Origin: Aphrocallistes beatrix
Lineage: Eukaryota > Porifera > Hexactinellida > Sceptrulophora > Aphrocallistidae
Direction of reading: 5' to 3'
Assembly: GCA_963281255.1 (NCBI GenBank)
Contig: OY725497.1
Coordinates: 3,216,968 to 3,280,967 of the forward strand
Length of the DNA: 64,000 nt
Shown: positions 21,228 through 32,292 of the stretch, one piece after another
How positions within the stretch are numbered: position 1 is the first letter of the stretch
Layout of the letters: each line of letters opens with the position of its first letter
Program-made: the position numbers and the translations under genes
The notes under the pieces: generated by a model
The model's input: only the letters and a program-made list of their open reading frames with translations
Told to the model about the DNA's origin: nothing
Database searches by the model: none

Positions 21228-22283
21228 GCTCCCGTGTATATAAATTGTTGCTGATTACTTGCATTAAACGACTATTCTTCCTACCCAATTCACATTGAAC
21301 ATTTTCTAAACATCATTAACGAATTTCAAGAACTCAACAGTTTAGTTCTGCGGCCGTATTCACTAAGAACTTAAGATCGATCTTAGTGCTTAAGTCTTAA
21401 GTTCGATCTTAAGTCGTATTCACTAAGATTTAAGTTCGGTCTTAAGACCGAACTTTAAGCAACCTAGGGAGGTGTCTTAAGTATTGTAATTGATTCGATT
21501 TTCACTAATTACTCCATAAATGTTGTTCAAACTTACTTCTGTCGAACATTGAATCTATCTTGATTGATATTATACTTCAAATAAAATATTTTTAAAACAT
21601 TTCTCTTATTGTGTGGAACATCGCAACATGTATCACATGCTATATTCGTGGCAAATTCTTCTTGGATTTGTATGAATAAACAAACATACATTCTTTGATC
21701 ATATAATCATAGACTCATTCTAATATGCACAATTATAGAGACAGGCTTTATATATTGATTCACATGACTGATAATAATCACTTTGATCCTATTTTCCTAT
21801 TTACAATGATTTTCCCAGCGTTTCAATCGATAATAATCCCTCTGTTCTTCTATTAACTGCAGCTGAGAATACAGCCATCTGTTGGAACAAAACTTCCTGC
21901 TGTAATGGAAGTAAGTCTGCAGCCTTCAAGAGCTCGATCGAATCATCTTGCTCATCAACAGTTCGCCTTCTCTCCCGACTTTTCTTTTATGCCTTATACG
22001 TTGTCGGGATTTCAATTTCTGGAGACTTTTTTTCCTGATATCCTCTACAGCTCTGCCATGCCATGCACTGAGTTGAGTTTGGCTGTAAAGTCTCTCCAGA
22101 TTTGTTTCCTCCTTTTGTTTTTGTCAGCAGAATTTCCTGACCCTCTCAAAATCTCACCTGCTGACTCAATTTCATTAATGAGACTCACTCTTCTTCTCTG
22201 GTCCAATTTGCTTGCGGGATTTGTCCATTTTGGTTTGGTATTGCTAATGCAAGCACTCAGCAGCAATTTATATAGCACGAAAG
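21228..22283. mobile_element. TIR DNA transposon, non-autonomous, about 1.05 kb
   Basis: The ends form imperfect TIRs of about 35 bp: left CGTGTATATAAATTGTTGCTG, and the right end complemented CGTGCTATATAAATTGCTGC. The left arm of the inverted duplication (17555-17585) is uninterrupted at this point, giving an empty site. The target duplication is not clear. Inside are a GCCGTATTCAC/TTAAGATCGATC repeat (21350-21470) and, on minus, a Myb/SANT-like coding remnant. The Myb partner protein suggests a PIF/Harbinger-type element. Confidence 0.55.
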
Positions 22284-22290
22284 GACGCCG
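22045..22290 (-). pseudogene. Myb/SANT-like DNA-binding protein remnant
   Basis: The minus-strand frame reads KLDQRRRVSLINEIESAGEI, then NKRRKQIWRDFTAKLNSVHG, a helix pattern with W-x-x-F/I typical of the Myb/SANT-like proteins that accompany PIF/Harbinger transposases. The frame then stops; in another frame downstream VEDIRKKSLQKLKSR could be the third helix, implying a frameshift. It sits inside the TIR element 21228-22283. There is no transposase frame, so it is a relic. Confidence 0.45.
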
Positions 22291-22410
22291 ACTTACCATA
22301 ACTACTAATGACACCAATTATTTTCGTAACACCAAATGACGCAGAAATTTTAACGTCGATAGAGTTCAATTTATTTTACTTCTCATATCCAGTGTTTATA
22401 TTTTGTCTTA

Positions 22411-23176
22411 AGGCCCCCATACACGATGCAACTTTGTTGCATGCAAATGTTGCACGCAACAAAGTTGCATGCAACCTTTCAACTCACACGATGCAACATG
22501 TTGCTTGCAACAATGTTGCATGCAACAATTTTTCGAGGAGCATTGTTGCATGCAACATTTACATGCAACATTTTAACTCACACGATGCAACAAGTTGCTT
22601 GCAACAATTTTCCGTGGAGCATAGTTTCATGCAATATTGTTGCCTGAATTTTGTGCTTATTTAATAATTTTGATTCTATATACCTATTTGTGGAATCTTT
22701 TGTTTAAATTGAACTAATTACATCAAATTTATTCTGCATTTTTACATAATGGTAAAAAAACGTATCGTCGTACCTGTCATTGCCCTCGCCCTTTTGAGAA
22801 AGCAATCAAGAAAAGCAAGCAGACTTTCTATTGTCTATTTTAATGGCTTGATCGTATTTTTGATAATGATTATCGTTATCGTTATCGTAATAATTAATAC
22901 AATTTTGATGCAGAATGTTGCATGAAAATAGAACATGTTCTATTTCCATGCAACAGGTTGCATGCAACATTGTTGAATGCAATACTCGACATACACGATG
23001 CAACTTTGTTTCATGCAACATTTGTTGCATGAAAAATACTACCATACACGATGCAACATTGTTGCATGCAAAAATGTTGCATGCAACCTTTGTTGCATGA
23101 AATTTTAACATACACGATGCAACTTTGTTGCATGCAACATTTGCATGCAACAAAGTTGCATCGTGTATGGGGGCCT
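22411..23176. mobile_element. PIF/Harbinger-like MITE, 766 bp
   Basis: TIRs start AGGCCCCCATACACGATGCA and are perfect for more than 35 bp. TTA is duplicated on both sides (22408-22410 and 23177-23179). The equivalent place in the inverted duplicate (about 17437) is empty, reading TTTTAGAGAGG on the complement. The interior is packed with self-complementary TTGTTGCATGCAACA units near both ends. TTA duplications and G/C-rich TIR starts fit PIF/Harbinger. It has no coding capacity; the Cys/His-rich open frames are translations of the TGCAAC repeat. Confidence 0.85.
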
Positions 23177-23735
23177 TTAGAGAGGTTTTCATGTTACAAT
23201 ATATAAAGACACTTGTCGTCTATATGTTTTGTTCAATATAATATTATGAATGCATGAGATACAACTTATGCTCTTTATAGCTCTTCCTTTGATATTGACT
23301 AGTGTAGAATAATTATAGATTGCATACATAAAACATTGAATTTCATAATAGAATTCAAAGTTAAAACAAAGATTTCACCACAGATATTGTAAGACTCACC
23401 AGCAGGCATTCCAGGCTGTAAAACTACATAGTAGATAGAAGCTATGTCTTACAGGAGTGGGTTAATCACTCTTATTTGCTACTAATATTGACATTAATGG
23501 CCTCAATTTTGCTCAAAAAGAAGAAATATAGTTTATTTTCACTAGATCAATAATAAATGACTACTTGCCATTACCAATATTATACTTCAGTTTTGTATTT
23601 GATTAGTATAATGCTATATTCTAATCATATTAACCCTAACGTTATTTCTAAGTTCGATCTTAAGATCGATCTTAACTAAGATCGATCTTAAGACTTAAGA
23701 TCGATCTTAGTGCTTAAGATCTTAGTGAATACGGC

Positions 23736-24475
23736 TGCTGGTCTACACTGTTCTTATTAATGATATAAGCTAACAGTCCGGCTGAAGTTGACTAATGGAA
23801 AATCTTAAGGGCCAAAATTACATTTCGCCTTTCCAACCAGACAACCAGCAGGCTTGTCAGGTTGGAAAGGCGAGGCGAAATGTCCCTCCCCTGATGTTAA
23901 TTTGGAGCACGTTTAGATAAATTGCACTTATCTGAATTTTAAAAAAGGTACTTATGCCCACGTTTTTGTAGTAACGAGGATTGCATTTACTAAATTTGGG
24001 GAAGGCAACACTTTTTCTTAGTCTTTTAAATTCAGTCAATTGTTTCTACCCTACTTGAGTATGTACTATATGCATGATTCTAGAATAATTAACTACATTA
24101 CCTAAGAAATCACTCACCCGCGATTTTGTTGATCTGGTAGTATTCACACGTCTTGGAATGGCTCAATACCATTTTCACGAAGAGCACCATCTTTGGGAAA
24201 TTGAAAAACTTCATGAAGTGTTCCACTCCTCTGTAATTAGAAGTCGAGTCAGGCGCGAGACAAGACATCTCGTCCAAATAATGATTTATGCAATTAGTGT
24301 TGTCAAGTGAGGTATTATAAATGAGTAATAGAAATAATATGCAGCAAAACAATACATTATTGTAATACACTAGTGTTGTATGTGAAGTAAATATAAATAT
24401 TGTGGTTAGATAATATTTTCAAAATGAATATTTAAACAACCATGAACTCACAATATGAGATAATTATATAGTTGA
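23736..24475. other. No gene seen; one hairpin
   Basis: AT-rich DNA. A hairpin pairs CATTTCGCCTTTCCAACC (about 23821) with GGTTGGAAAGGCG...GAAATG (about 23859-23882). An 86-codon minus frame at 24110-24370 begins with a hydrophobic stretch (LFCCILFLLLIYN), but I have no further support for it as a gene. Confidence 0.4.
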
Positions 24476-25745
24476 CAAGCGCGCTTCGCTTGCTTGCGCT
24501 GCGCGGCTGGCAGACACTTCGTGTCCGCCGGAGGCTCCCTTCGGGTCGCCTGGGGTGAAATTGTTAATTATAAGGGAGATTTCATCTCTAAATATGTTCA
24601 TCCATAGCCTACTCTAATAATGCCTCACAGTAAAATAACCAAGGATGCGGTAATAGCCGAATGGATTAATACACGATTAGCCTAAAGTCGTCAACCATGT
24701 AGAATAGGCATTAAGAATGTATTACCAGCATATATAAACATGGCATCAAATAACATATATCCGTTGTCAAAATTTCGATTCGTCATCATATCATTGCGCA
24801 ACAGGTCATTTTAAGCACGATTTTGGCAATTTTCTAAGCTGTTTTACCTATTTCTAAATGGTATAAGGTGTGATTTTTGTGTAGAACCAAGATTAGTACG
24901 AGTTGATTTGAAAATTTAGAATTTTTCAATGGAATGTTGTTACATTCCTGCGTTGCCATGGTAAAGCATTTTGGTCAGTTTGGGCCAGATCCTGCAAACT
25001 GTAAGAACTAGGTCTTCAAATTTGATTTTATTTGATAGGCAATTGGCTACTTCCTATTAGGTATTAATACAATTTAAACTTCTAAATTAACAGACTATAG
25101 AGTTATGAGACAATTTAGTGTTTTGGCCACATTCTTAAAATCAACCCATAACTCAAAACTCGTTGAATTTAGAAGTTCAAGTTGTATTATCACCTAATAG
25201 GAAGTAGGCCATTGCCTATCAAACACGATCGAATTTGAAGATCTAGCTACTACAGTTTGCACGAAATGGCCCAAACTGACCAAAATGCTTTACCATAGCA
25301 ACGCAGGAATGTAACAACATTCCATTTAAAAATTCTAAATTTTTCAAATCAACTCGTACTAATCTTGGTTCTACACAAAAATCACACCTTAATACCATTT
25401 AGAAATAGGGTTAAAACAGCTTAGAAAATCGCTAAAATTGTCCTTAGAATGACCTGTTGCGCAATGATATGATGACTAATCGAAATTTTTCCAACGGATA
25501 TATGTACTTTGATACCATGTTTATATATGCTGGTAATACATTCTTAATGCCTATTCTGCATGGTTAACGATTTCAGGCTAATCGTGTATTAATCCATTCG
25601 TCTATTACTTCATCCCTAGTCCATGATTTTCAGTCTATTGTGAGGCATTATTAGAGTAGGCTATGGTTCATCTTAGTTTTAAAATCGATATCACTCGAAA
25701 AATCACAAAATTTGTCAATTTTTAAAATTTTGATGCGTAATGATG
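24476..25745 (-). mobile_element. Helitron, minus strand, carrying a foldback element
   Basis: The 3' hairpin end is at 24476 (CAAGCGCGCTTCGCTTGC). The Helitron core runs to 24602, is interrupted by the foldback element 24603-25665, and resumes (CTTAGTTTTAAAATCGATATC) to about 25745, where it is cut off. The 5' end is missing. Confidence 0.7.
24603..25665. mobile_element. Foldback element with arms of about 500 bp, copy 1
   Basis: 1063 bp, almost wholly an inverted repeat. It starts CATAGCCTACTCTAATAATG and ends with its complement; the arms meet near 25110-25135. A 7-bp duplication GTTCATC flanks it (24596-24602 and 25666-25672), interrupting a Helitron whose empty form is seen at 15836-15843 (complement GTCCATC). 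No coding capacity. A second copy is at 40171-41404 and a remnant at 31254. Confidence 0.8.
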
Positions 25746-25754
25746 ACGCATAGC

Positions 25755-25920
25755 ATTCTATATACTAAGGCAATGGCACTCTATTCAAAATCTGGACCAT
25801 GGATGGCAATTACCATGGGCTTTTTAACTAGCCAATGTCACCTCCAGGCGACCGAAGGGAGCCTCCGGCGGACACGAAGTGTCCGCCAGCCGCGCAGCGC
25901 AAGCAAGCGAAGCGCGCTTG
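25755..25920 (+). mobile_element. Short Helitron-like element
   Basis: The 3' end (25832-25920) has the same hairpin and CTTG terminus as the other Helitrons. A possible 5' end TCTATATACTAAGG follows a T at 25755. If correct this is a very short element of about 166 bp; otherwise it is just a Helitron 3' fragment. It is followed directly by another Helitron's TC end. Confidence 0.45.
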
Positions 25921-26835
25921 TCTTATATATTAAAATGCTAGGATTTTTTTGTGTGTGTTTGTCCGAATTGATTGAAGAATTGGGAAGTCGTAGAGGTGTG
26001 AAAATTTGCATGTAGGTGTCAAATGATATGCCTACGATTAAGTTCTAAGATCTAAGCGAAATTTTCACATCTCTCCAAAAAAAATGGAAAACAATTTTTC
26101 GCACCTTTTCTATACAAAATAAATGACTACACTATTACAATAGAAATCATTGTACAAGTACGACACTACAATAAATAGATCGTCATTGTTATTAATACTT
26201 CGAAGCCACAACTTATGTTTGATATCTTAAATGTATTATAGTGTATCATATGGCTATAAAAAAGATTATCTGCATATTTTCACACCTTTATATACATATT
26301 TTCACACCATTTGATTAATTTTGGAAATAATGCTAGAGACTAGCTTCCAACGGGTGACATGGGTTGTTTAGGGGTGTAGATTTCGAATATCATATTTTCA
26401 GATCTATATGATAAATTATTTGTTTACTTTTGTTTACAATAGATACATAAAGTAAACAAATCTCAAAAATATGCCAGAAACTTGCTTTAAACGGTTGACA
26501 TGGGGTTTTCAGGGGTGTAGATTTCGAATATCATATTTTCGAGTAAATTTGATCATCAATTTGTTTACAATAGATACATAAAGTAAACAAATTACAAAAA
26601 TGGGCTAGAATCTAGCTTCCAACGGTTGACATGGGGTTTGTAGTGCTGTAGATTTTGAATATTATATTTTTGGATCCATATGAGAAATTATTCGTCGACC
26701 TTCGTTTACAATATTTATTTAAAGGAAAAAAAATCCAAAATATGTTTGATTGAGTAACTCCAGGCGCCCGCAGGGCGACTCTGTGGATACGCAGTGTCCG
26801 CAAGCCGCGCAGCGCAAGCAAGCGAAGCGTGCTTG
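25921..26835 (+). mobile_element. Second Helitron subfamily with internal tandem repeats
   Basis: 915 bp. The 5' end TCTTATATATTAAAATGC abuts a preceding CTTG end, and the 3' end has AAGCAAGCGAAGCGTGCTTG followed by T. The 3' region resembles the first subfamily but the interior does not: it holds three tandem units of about 135 bp (starting near 26331, 26471 and 26604), each with AACGGNTGACATGGGNT and GTAGATTTCGAATATCATAT. No Rep/helicase coding. Confidence 0.65.
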
Positions 26836-26960
26836 TATATGTCATGGACCAAAGTCTAAATTGGCCAAGATTTGTGAATCTTGGCTAAATCTTGGCTAAA
26901 AGCAACTTTGGCCAAGATTCACAAATCTTGGCCAATTTACACTTTGGTCCATGACATATA
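26836..26960. mobile_element. Short hairpin MITE
   Basis: A 125-bp palindromic element: TATATGTCATGGACCAAAGT at the left and its complement at the right, with about 50-bp arms including AATTGGCCAAGATTTGTGAA. TA at both ends suggests a mariner-type target. It sits directly after the Helitron 3' end. Confidence 0.55.
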
Positions 26961-27317
26961 GAATACTATGGTCATATATAAAAAATTTAGATTACAAAGT
27001 ATAATCTAAATTCTAGAAAAAAAATAAATCAGAAATAAAAAACTTTTAGAAGTAAGAAAAAAATTGCATAAAAGATAGCCTGTTCCGTTGTGTTCCATTC
27101 CGTAAATTAGGTATGTCCGTTATATGTGATCTGCACCGTCCAGTTCCTTAAATATCCATACTACATATTTCCAAAATTCTAAAATAATATAGGAAAGGAT
27201 AAAACAAATTAACAATCACAATTTATTATTGGGTCGTACAATAATGTTGAAACATTTGAAGTAGAAATACAATTAAGAATGGGAAATTAATAATTGTTAA
27301 TAAAACACAAAACTAGT

Positions 27318-30300
27318 CTAATAAATATCCGCTAAAGGGGAAAATAGTGTGGTTGGATCTTCTAACAATATAATGGGAGATCCGGATTCAACAATTTGTC
27401 CATTCTTCATCACCAAAATCCGATCATGCTGCATTACGGTGTGGATACGATGAGCTATTGTAAACACGGTACACTTCTCAAACTTGGATTGCAACAGGCG
27501 TTGAATCTTGCTGTCAGTGATCGAGTCCACGTAAGAAGTGGCCTCATCCAACATTAGAATTCTACTCTGTTTCAGAATGGCTCGAGCTAGACACAGAAGT
27601 TGCCTTTCTCCAACACTGAAATTCGATCCGCCTTCAGATACAGAGAATTCGAGCTGTCCTTCAAGCTTTCTGACCTTCTCACCCAATTGCACTTCCTCCA
27701 ACACCTGCCAAACCTGATCGTCTCTGAACGAAGAGAACGGATCCAGTGCGAACCTGAGAGATCCACTGAACAGCACTGGGTCCTGTGGGATAATGGAGAT
27801 TTGGTTCCTCAACTCGTGGAGACCCAGCTCCCTCACATCTACACCATCAATACAAATGGAACCGGAAGACAATTCAACCAGTCTGAGAAGGGCATTCTGA
27901 AGTGAGGTCTTCCCAGAACCTGTCCTACCCACTATGCCTACTTTCTCTCCTCCTCGAACTTGGAAGGATACACCTTTCAAAACGAGAGGGAGTTCTGATG
28001 AATATCTCAACTCAACATTTCTGAATTCAACATCTCCTCTCGTCACATGGAACTGTGAGGCTCTACTGGAATGTAGAGGAGGTTCTTGAGGTAGATCGAT
28101 ATAGTCAAGCACTCTTTCAACTGATACCATGTTCATTTCAACTTCTGCGCTCATTCGTAAAGTAAACTGGGTACGATCTAACAAACTGAATACTAGCGAC
28201 AGGATAAATGCAGATACTATAGGGGAGAGATCTTCTCTCAAAAAAATAAGAATCACTGCCACTAGAAATCCATACACTGAGACAAGTACATCTACTTGAA
28301 AAACAAAAAAACGGATGTATGCGTAGAAAGTTCTCCAACACTTCAAATGAGTGTTCTGGTAAGCGAACATTTTCATAATCTGATGCGATTCCAGATTCAA
28401 GGAATGGATTGTAGTCAATCCGTGGAGGGTGGATGAGAAATGTGAAATGACGTCACTCTTGGCTGCAGATTCGATCCGTTTCAACTGACGAATTGTTCTC
28501 ACCAACTGGAAACGGTAAATAATTAGAATAGCGACTAGCAAGATACAGGGTACCAATGTCAGCCAGTGTGCCATCAGAGCAGCAACGAAAGTGAATAGCA
28601 TATAGAAAATAATGTAGAAATAAAAATAGAAAAATCGAGGTAAAAGATGGTCCATAGTTGAGATATCTTTAGCGAATCTGTTCATGATAGAACCAATCGA
28701 GTTGTTGAAGAAGAAACTGCTTGGAGCTCTCAACACACTCCACAACATTCTATTGTGAAGTTTGTGGGAAGCGAATGCGGGAATCCATGAGTAGGTAACT
28801 GAGCTGGCAATCAGTAGCAGACTCACGATTATGAGAAAGTACAATGAAAAAGTAGATACGCGTTTCAAAAGAAAGAGACACAAGCGGGTTCAGTCCACTC
28901 ACATTACGAGATGGAATACTCAGCATTGAGTAAGTAGTGCTATTAGTTACATTCGATTGGAATGCATTTGCCACTATCCACCAAACAAGGTAGTAATTCC
29001 TCCCCACAATCAATCCGAAAAAGGCTGTTAAACTGAGAAATAGTAATGAGAACATTCCCCAGATATTTCCACCACTCCAAAAATATTCTACATATACCAG
29101 CCAGGAAATCTTATCCAAACGAGTAATATCTTCCTTAATATTATCATCATTACAATGTATGGGATCTTGATAGGATAATTTGGTTGGAAAGAAATCTGTG
29201 TGAGTTGTTTGAGAAGTTTCAGAGACAGCTGATAATGCTTGGTTACATTCATCAGAATTCTCAGAATAATCATGATATGGTGTCAAAGTAGTTTGAATTG
29301 GAATCGAAGACTCGAATTGTGAGAATTGATTGAACTCAGGATGATCCATTATAGCTGAATAACTACCACAGGTAACTAAGTTGCCGTCTTCAAGAAGTAG
29401 GATCCTATCCATCCCTCTCACAAACTGGAGCTGGTGAGTGACTAAGATTGTAGTTCTACCTGACAGGATTCCTGTGGTGAAGATGGCAAACAGTTTCGAT
29501 GCTACACCTGCATCCACTGAACTCAGAGGATCGTCTAAGAGATAGACATCCATGTCAGCATACACTGCTCGAGCGAGACTGATCCGAGCCTTCTGTCCCC
29601 CACTCAGAGTGATGCCTCGATCTCCTACTACAGTCTGGTCTCCGTCTGGCAGTTGGGACAGGTCAAGTTCGAGACAACAGGATGAAACCACCCTGTCATA
29701 CCACGCTTCATCCCACGGTCTCCCGTACGTGATGTTATCTCGTATGCTGGTGGACACTATCCATGGTTCTTGAGGAACATAAGCACATGACCCATTCACT
29801 TCAAATCCACCCCTGATGATATCCAATTCATTGACTAGACTCAGTAAGAGGGAGGATTTGCCTGATCCCACTCTCCCAATCACTGATACTGTGTCTCCAT
29901 TGTTCATTTCAAACGAAATATCATTAATAAAAGAGTGAGGGTTGAGAGTAGCAGTGACTTTACCAGCTGTTAGGCCAGATACTTTGATGCGATATGCTGG
30001 GTTATGTCCTGATAAAGAAGTTGGATATATACGACCTGGAGCTTGTAAAATTATTTGTATTCGATTAATGCAAATCCTGAGTTCGCTAATTCCTGTAATT
30101 CCATAATTAAATTGACAGTATAAATAAGAGTATAAGAACATGTAAGCGGCGAATCCAAACACTCGACTCGAAGTGAATTCTCCTCCGATAGAAACAAAAA
30201 TACTTAAACATATCATTAATATGAAAAGCAGAGGAAACGAAATAGAGAGAGAAGAAGTTAGGACTTTTATGAAATGGTTTTGTAGAATCAGTAACAACTC

Positions 30301-31191
30301 ATGTCCTTTGATCTTTCTGATAGATTCAGCTACTGCATATTCCCAGGCAAAACATTTGATTAAACGAATGCCTTCAAAAAATTCCTTCAGATGGTTGTTC
30401 CTCTTATCCGACCAATTCAAGGCTCTTAGGTAGACAGCAGATAACAAGTTCCCCAAACAAAGTTGCATAAACAGATGTAGAAGAAATAATGGAATGATTA
30501 GTGTGGCAGTCCATCCAATCTCTAAGACAGCTAGACCTACCATCACAAGAATGCCAATGGGAGATAGGATTATGAAGATAATAACGTTGAAATATTCGTC
30601 AAATTTGAACAGGTCAGAATTAATGATGGTTAAAACATTTCCGATTGAAATATTCTGCACTTGAGACAAATACATGGTTTGGAGTTTGTGGAAAATCGCG
30701 GTTGTTAGGAGATTGCGGTATTTCATGCCGATTACGCTGAATGCATATTCTAATGTGTGACCCAAAAAACTATAAGCTGCACCACAAAAACAGAGCAAGG
30801 AAGCTATTCCTATCAAATGCCAAGTAGTGTAGATGCCATCATCTTCCAGAGCTCGTATTAGCCAAATCAGGATGAAGTAGGATGAACATACGAGAGCGAC
30901 ATAAAGAAAACCAATAAGAACAAGAAATAAAAAGGTGAAACGGAAGGTAAGGTAGAGAGCTAGCCACAATCTAGGAAGTTTTCCAGAAGTTAATCGATAT
31001 AGTTCGGTATTCCAGTAATGAGAAAAGTGAATGTAGAGTTGTGATGAGTCTAATTCTGGTGGTAAATTCGGGATAATTCTGAGTGTGATTCGAGATCGTT
31101 TGAACCATTCCTTCCAGCCAAATAGTCCTATCCAAAGGAATGTAACGGAGGAGAATGACTTATCTCATCTCCAGTTCCAAGCATTAGACAT
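27318..31191 (-). pseudogene. ABCC4/MRP4-like transporter, copy 3 (broken)
   Basis: Full length and co-linear with the intact copy at 10686-14534, with the equivalent ATG at 31191. Codon 9 is TGA instead of TGG (Trp). A small replacement near 28835-28850 (about one extra base) shifts the frame at the first helix of TMD2, so the sequence reads as a 739-codon N-part (28750-30969) and a 521-codon C-part (27318-28883). All NBD motifs (GRVGSGKSSLL, LSGGQ, LLDD; GRTGSGKTSLQ, SVGER, MLDEATSYVD) are intact. With only two lesions this copy decayed recently, and an internal Met at 30969 could still give a truncated half. The 3' flank is shared with copy 2 to about 27095; the 5' flank diverges after about 31222. 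Confidence 0.9.
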
Positions 31192-31253
31192 TTCTATTTG
31201 AGGAATTTAGTGTTAACTAAAAATGGGAAAGAATTAAGAATTATTAGTCAGGT

Positions 31254-31285
31254 CATAGCCTACTTAATATAAGGCCTGACAGTAA
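31254..31285. mobile_element. Foldback element remnant
   Basis: CATAGCCTACTTAATATAAG followed by GCCTGACAGTAA matches the end of the foldback elements at 24603 and 40171. Only about 32 bp remain. Confidence 0.5.
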
Positions 31286-31376
31286 ATGCACCATGGATGA
31301 ACAACAAGATGGGAAATTTTATTTTCTAAAATTCCGTGAATTGAGCTATTAAGTTACCTATGCGGTACAATTTACT

Positions 31377-31445
31377 ATGGTAAAACCCCATATGGACCAT
31401 AAATGCAAAATAAAATTCATCCATGGTCCATATGGGGTTTTACCA
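31377..31445. repeat. Hairpin, 69 bp
   Basis: TGGTAAAACCCCATATGGAC at the left pairs with its complement at the right; the loop is about 15 bp. Probably a small MITE. Confidence 0.5.
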
Positions 31446-31572
31446 AGTAAATTGTGTCGAGTACCATCAAATTGTGTCGCGAAGACTGTCCCCAGGGTTT
31501 GCATTGAACAACGCGATCATTACTTTATAACCCGTGCTTTCACAACTGGATTTTGGTTTGGTGCTGAAAGCA

Positions 31573-31960
31573 TCAGGTTTTTAAAATGAAATCCTCTTTG
31601 AACTTGTACAGAGCAGACTTCTTTCCGATCCCGAAAATGCTGGAAGTGGTGTCACACCCGGTGAATGCATACAGAAAAAGCAGGCTGTGACAGATTTCGC
31701 CCCCAAGCACCTGCTTTATCACCTTGATATCATACACTACGGTTGGTTTCCCTTTGTCCGAGCGGAGGTATATCTTCTTTGCATTGTTGTTAGGCGTGTA
31801 TTGCAGCAGCAGAACCATAGATCCGTATCCTCGCCTATGGGAGTTGTTGTCTTGGAGGAGGCCATTGATACTGCTGCCTTCACAATGTCAACATCGGCAT
31901 CCTCCTCAGCCTATATTACATGGCACCCTCTTTCTCTCACACGTTCAGAAATGAGACGGA
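31573..31960 (-). pseudogene. PIN/FEN-like fragment of a transposon-type gene, copy A
   Basis: The minus strand encodes, in order but with breaks, GEDTDLWFCCCNTR, YTPNNNAKKIYLRSDKG and LLFLYAFTGCDTTSSIFGIGK. The TDTDL-type and GCDTT motifs recur in uncharacterised, often multi-copy proteins of aquatic invertebrates whose fold is thought to be PIN/FEN-nuclease-like. Only the last part (31573-31818) is one open frame. The expected Cys-rich tail is found nearby on the opposite strand, so this copy is rearranged and non-functional. Confidence 0.5.
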
Positions 31961-32007
31961 TGGTGCTATTTCCAGATGATGATGTGGATGGGCATGGCTG
32001 ATGGTAT

Positions 32008-32205
32008 GGAGGTCACCCTGCACTCCTGAAAATGATCCACTGGAACTGTTCCACAGGCTATACGTAGTAGTAGTCTCAGATGTAGCTGCAGAAAACAAGG
32101 ACTCAACTGTTCTCAAGCATGCGGACGATGCCAAGATGACAACACTGGCAATATGAAAGAAGGAATTGCATCGGATGATGAAACCGAAGATGTTATTGAA
32201 ATGTG
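32008..32205 (+). pseudogene. Cys-rich (CxC) tail, copy A
   Basis: The plus strand reads ALLKMIHWNCSTG, an interruption, then SLRCSCRKQGLNCSQACGRC and an acidic end (SDDETED). This is the Cys-rich tail usually found at the C-terminus of the GCDTT proteins, here inverted relative to the body at 31573-31960. A stop-rich stretch within it shows decay. Confidence 0.5.
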
Positions 32206-32292
32206 AACATATCAATCCATCTATGCTAAAAATACATGAATACTACCAGTCGCAAACCATAATATTTTAAAACTAAAGTTTAGACTATTTAT

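Larger units (their letters stand above)
20681..23735. repeat. Inverted duplication, right arm, with two insertions
   Basis: Reverse complement of 17006-18111 and then of 15270-15411, interrupted by a TIR element at about 21228-22283 and by a MITE at 22411-23176. Past 23608 it continues directly into the complement of the DNA that lies before the left Helitron array, so it lacks that array. It ends near 23735 within the GCCGTATTCAC-type repeat. Confidence 0.75.

Noticed and set aside
22308-23192. Cys/His/Asn-rich frames (MQHVACNN type)
   Set aside because: Translations of the TTGTTGCATGCAACA palindromes in the MITE, present on both strands.
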